A stretch of 64,000 nt of DNA from Paragordius varius (taxonomy: Eukaryota; Nematomorpha). A model generated the notes under the pieces. The model was not told where the DNA came from. It searched no databases and saw nothing but the letters and a program-made list of their open reading frames with translations. Numbering within the stretch: position 1 is the stretch's first letter; every line of letters starts with the position of its first letter. This document shows, piece after piece, positions 62,400-64,000 of this stretch. The position numbers and the translations under genes were made by a program. Location: assembly GCA_964247055.1 (NCBI GenBank), contig OZ176053.1, positions 7,316,001 through 7,380,000 of the forward strand, in the 5' to 3' direction.

Positions 62400-63660
62400 A
62401 ATCTCTTCTATTATTGGTTTTTTCTCCCCAATATTAAAGGTATATTTTTCGTTTTGTTTTTTCCCGCTAACTTTTTGATTAGGTACCGTTAAACCAAATA
62501 AATCCAATCTTTTAGTGTCGCTTTCAATTTTAACCTGTTTGGTTTCTGTCAACCAACTTTAAAAGAATCTTATTCGATCGTAAAAAATAGCCATACGGTC
62601 GTATGTGTTCTACATCGGGATAATACTTTCCATATGCTGGAGTTAAAGCTAGAATTCGATTTAACCACGATAGGAACATTTATTAATCGAATCGTCAAAA
62701 TAATAAACATTGTCTCTTAAACTTTTGGAATGTGCTGCAATCCCATGACTTTTATCAGTAAATATATTTCAAATTTTAATTAAAAATAATGGCGAAAATT
62801 TGAAATTAATTTTGAGATAATAAGTATTCTTCGGCATCTAATGGAAAAAGTGTTTTTGTATATTTTATGGTGATTTTTCTACCGTTTTTATATGTGTAAA
62901 GCCCAGTATGTAGTTGAAAAATTAACTTTAAAAGTTATTTCAACATACAAAAACAAATGATCAGGTAATTTGCGTTTATATTAAAGAGCCGATATTAACA
63001 GTTATTATTAAATATTTTCAAATAAGCTCATGTATGAAAATCATATCTTGAATAAATATAATTTAGGGCATGTATTGACGGAATAAACTGTTATCAAACA
63101 TGCATTTAAAAAAGGGTGTGCGATTTTCTATTAGGATAAATAGGGTTTTCTTGAATAACTTCCAAGCTCATAAACCAAAACCAATATGAGAATCACAATA
63201 CATTTTACTTTTATATGATAAAATAAACAATGAAAGGGATAAAAAGTGTACAACAGCAATCAGAAACTTTTCGACCGTCGGGTCTTTAAAACAATTTTTT
63301 TATGCGGCTGACATTATAATCTAAGTTTAAGGATGTTTAAATATTATATAATAATTACTGTGTTCGCAGAATCGATAAATCAACAGCTTCTATAAATGCA
63401 TTTTAACGTTTTTTAATCTGATATGGTTTTGATAAACAGCTAATTTCATTATCCCTAATATTTTCAAAAATTAGTGCGCATAATGATTCAGGAAATATAG
63501 ATTTTATGTCTTTATCGTGATTCATATATATTATTTTGACTTTTATGTCCGCGTCGTAACGGCAACGCAATTAATCGATGAAACACTGAGACATTCGTTA
63601 AAAATTAACAGTATTTTACTGTAATAATAATAAAAAATGGTCGAACCCTCTTACATAAGC
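62400..63660 (-). mobile_element. Probable second Gypsy-type fossil with LTR-like sequence
   Basis: 63465-63660 shares GTGCGCATAATGATTC and ACGGCAACGCAATTA in the same order with the left LTR-like region of the 52.8-56.5 kb element. To its left, minus-strand words near 62690 (NVYYFDDSIN, like an RT YxDD box) and near 62600 hint at polymerase remains. It is broken, with many breaks; the internal assignment is weak. Confidence 0.35.
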
Positions 63661-64000
63661 ACTACAATTATCTTTATTCTTTTTGTACTTAATATTTAAA
63701 GGATTTAACCATTTAATAAAGTGGATTGTCATATAATTGTTCAATTATTAGGTATATCTGTATATTAACATGCATATATGAGACAGTATAAAATTGTTTA
63801 ATGTTAGGGGCATTACTCGAAGGGTTACGCGGGAAAGGTCAAAATTGGAATTACTTTTTCCCATTATGTTTCTTTTAGCGCTCTCTAATTTGTTGAAATT
63901 TTAAGAGGACTAACGAAATTAAACGCTAAAAAAGGGCCGTTCCGCTTTTATAGAATTATAATGAATTACCACACCTACCAAATACAATAATTAAAATAAA
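63661..64000. other. AT-rich DNA at the right edge
   Basis: No exon or named repeat recognised. Confidence 0.4.

Noticed and set aside
1-64000. tRNA, rRNA and CRISPR search by eye
   Set aside because: No cloverleaf with a T-loop GTTCRA box, no rRNA core words and no direct-repeat/spacer array found. This was not run through a covariance model.

Overview
ORGANISM. The window is about 75% A+T nuclear DNA from an animal. The clearest genes are metazoan orthologues (MLX, N4BP2, HTATSF1). They carry extremely short GT-AG introns of 20-27 bp next to introns of 0.1-3.5 kb, most of which contain transposon remains. Strongly shortened spliceosomal introns are established for dicyemid mesozoans, so a dicyemid or similarly reduced parasitic animal is my best guess. 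That is inference. Another AT-rich, intron-shrunk metazoan remains possible.

LAYOUT. 0.6-1.2 kb (-): 5' exons of an HTATSF1 homologue running off the left edge. 2.5-6.7 kb (+): a five-exon MLX bHLH-zipper gene whose last intron holds a 2.2 kb inverted-repeat element with a fossil integrase. 8.8-10.4 kb: nested fold-back element. 11.1-12.9 kb (-): a transcription-factor-like protein with a C2HC finger and an AT-hook; a dead mariner lies just 5' of it. 14.3-37.3 kb: gene-poor, with MITEs, a repeat copy and microsatellites. 37.3-47.2 kb (-): a 14-exon N4BP2 homologue (P-loop kinase, two CUE domains, DUF1771, Smr), every splice junction in phase, 1022 aa. 47.2-56.8 kb: a dense transposon block (three TIR families plus a fossil Gypsy element invaded by one of them). 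57.2-60.4 kb (-): a six-exon gene of unknown function encoding a Lys-rich protein with an internally duplicated domain; copies of its last exon form a 117-bp tandem array. 60.5-64 kb: repeats and a probable second Gypsy fossil.

HOW IT FITS TOGETHER. Four of the five host genes look nuclear or DNA-related: splicing/transcription (HTATSF1), metabolic transcription (MLX), DNA-end processing (N4BP2) and DNA binding (AT-hook protein). The fifth is a basic, probably nuclear protein. I see no operon. HTATSF1 and MLX are divergent across 1.3 kb. The main biological message is a two-class intron architecture: introns are either pared to about 22 bp or swollen, usually by mobile elements. The same transposon families recur in introns, between genes and inside the Gypsy fossil. 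No tRNA, rRNA or CRISPR was seen. All exon models come from reading the sequence and checking phase; none was tested by search or RNA data.
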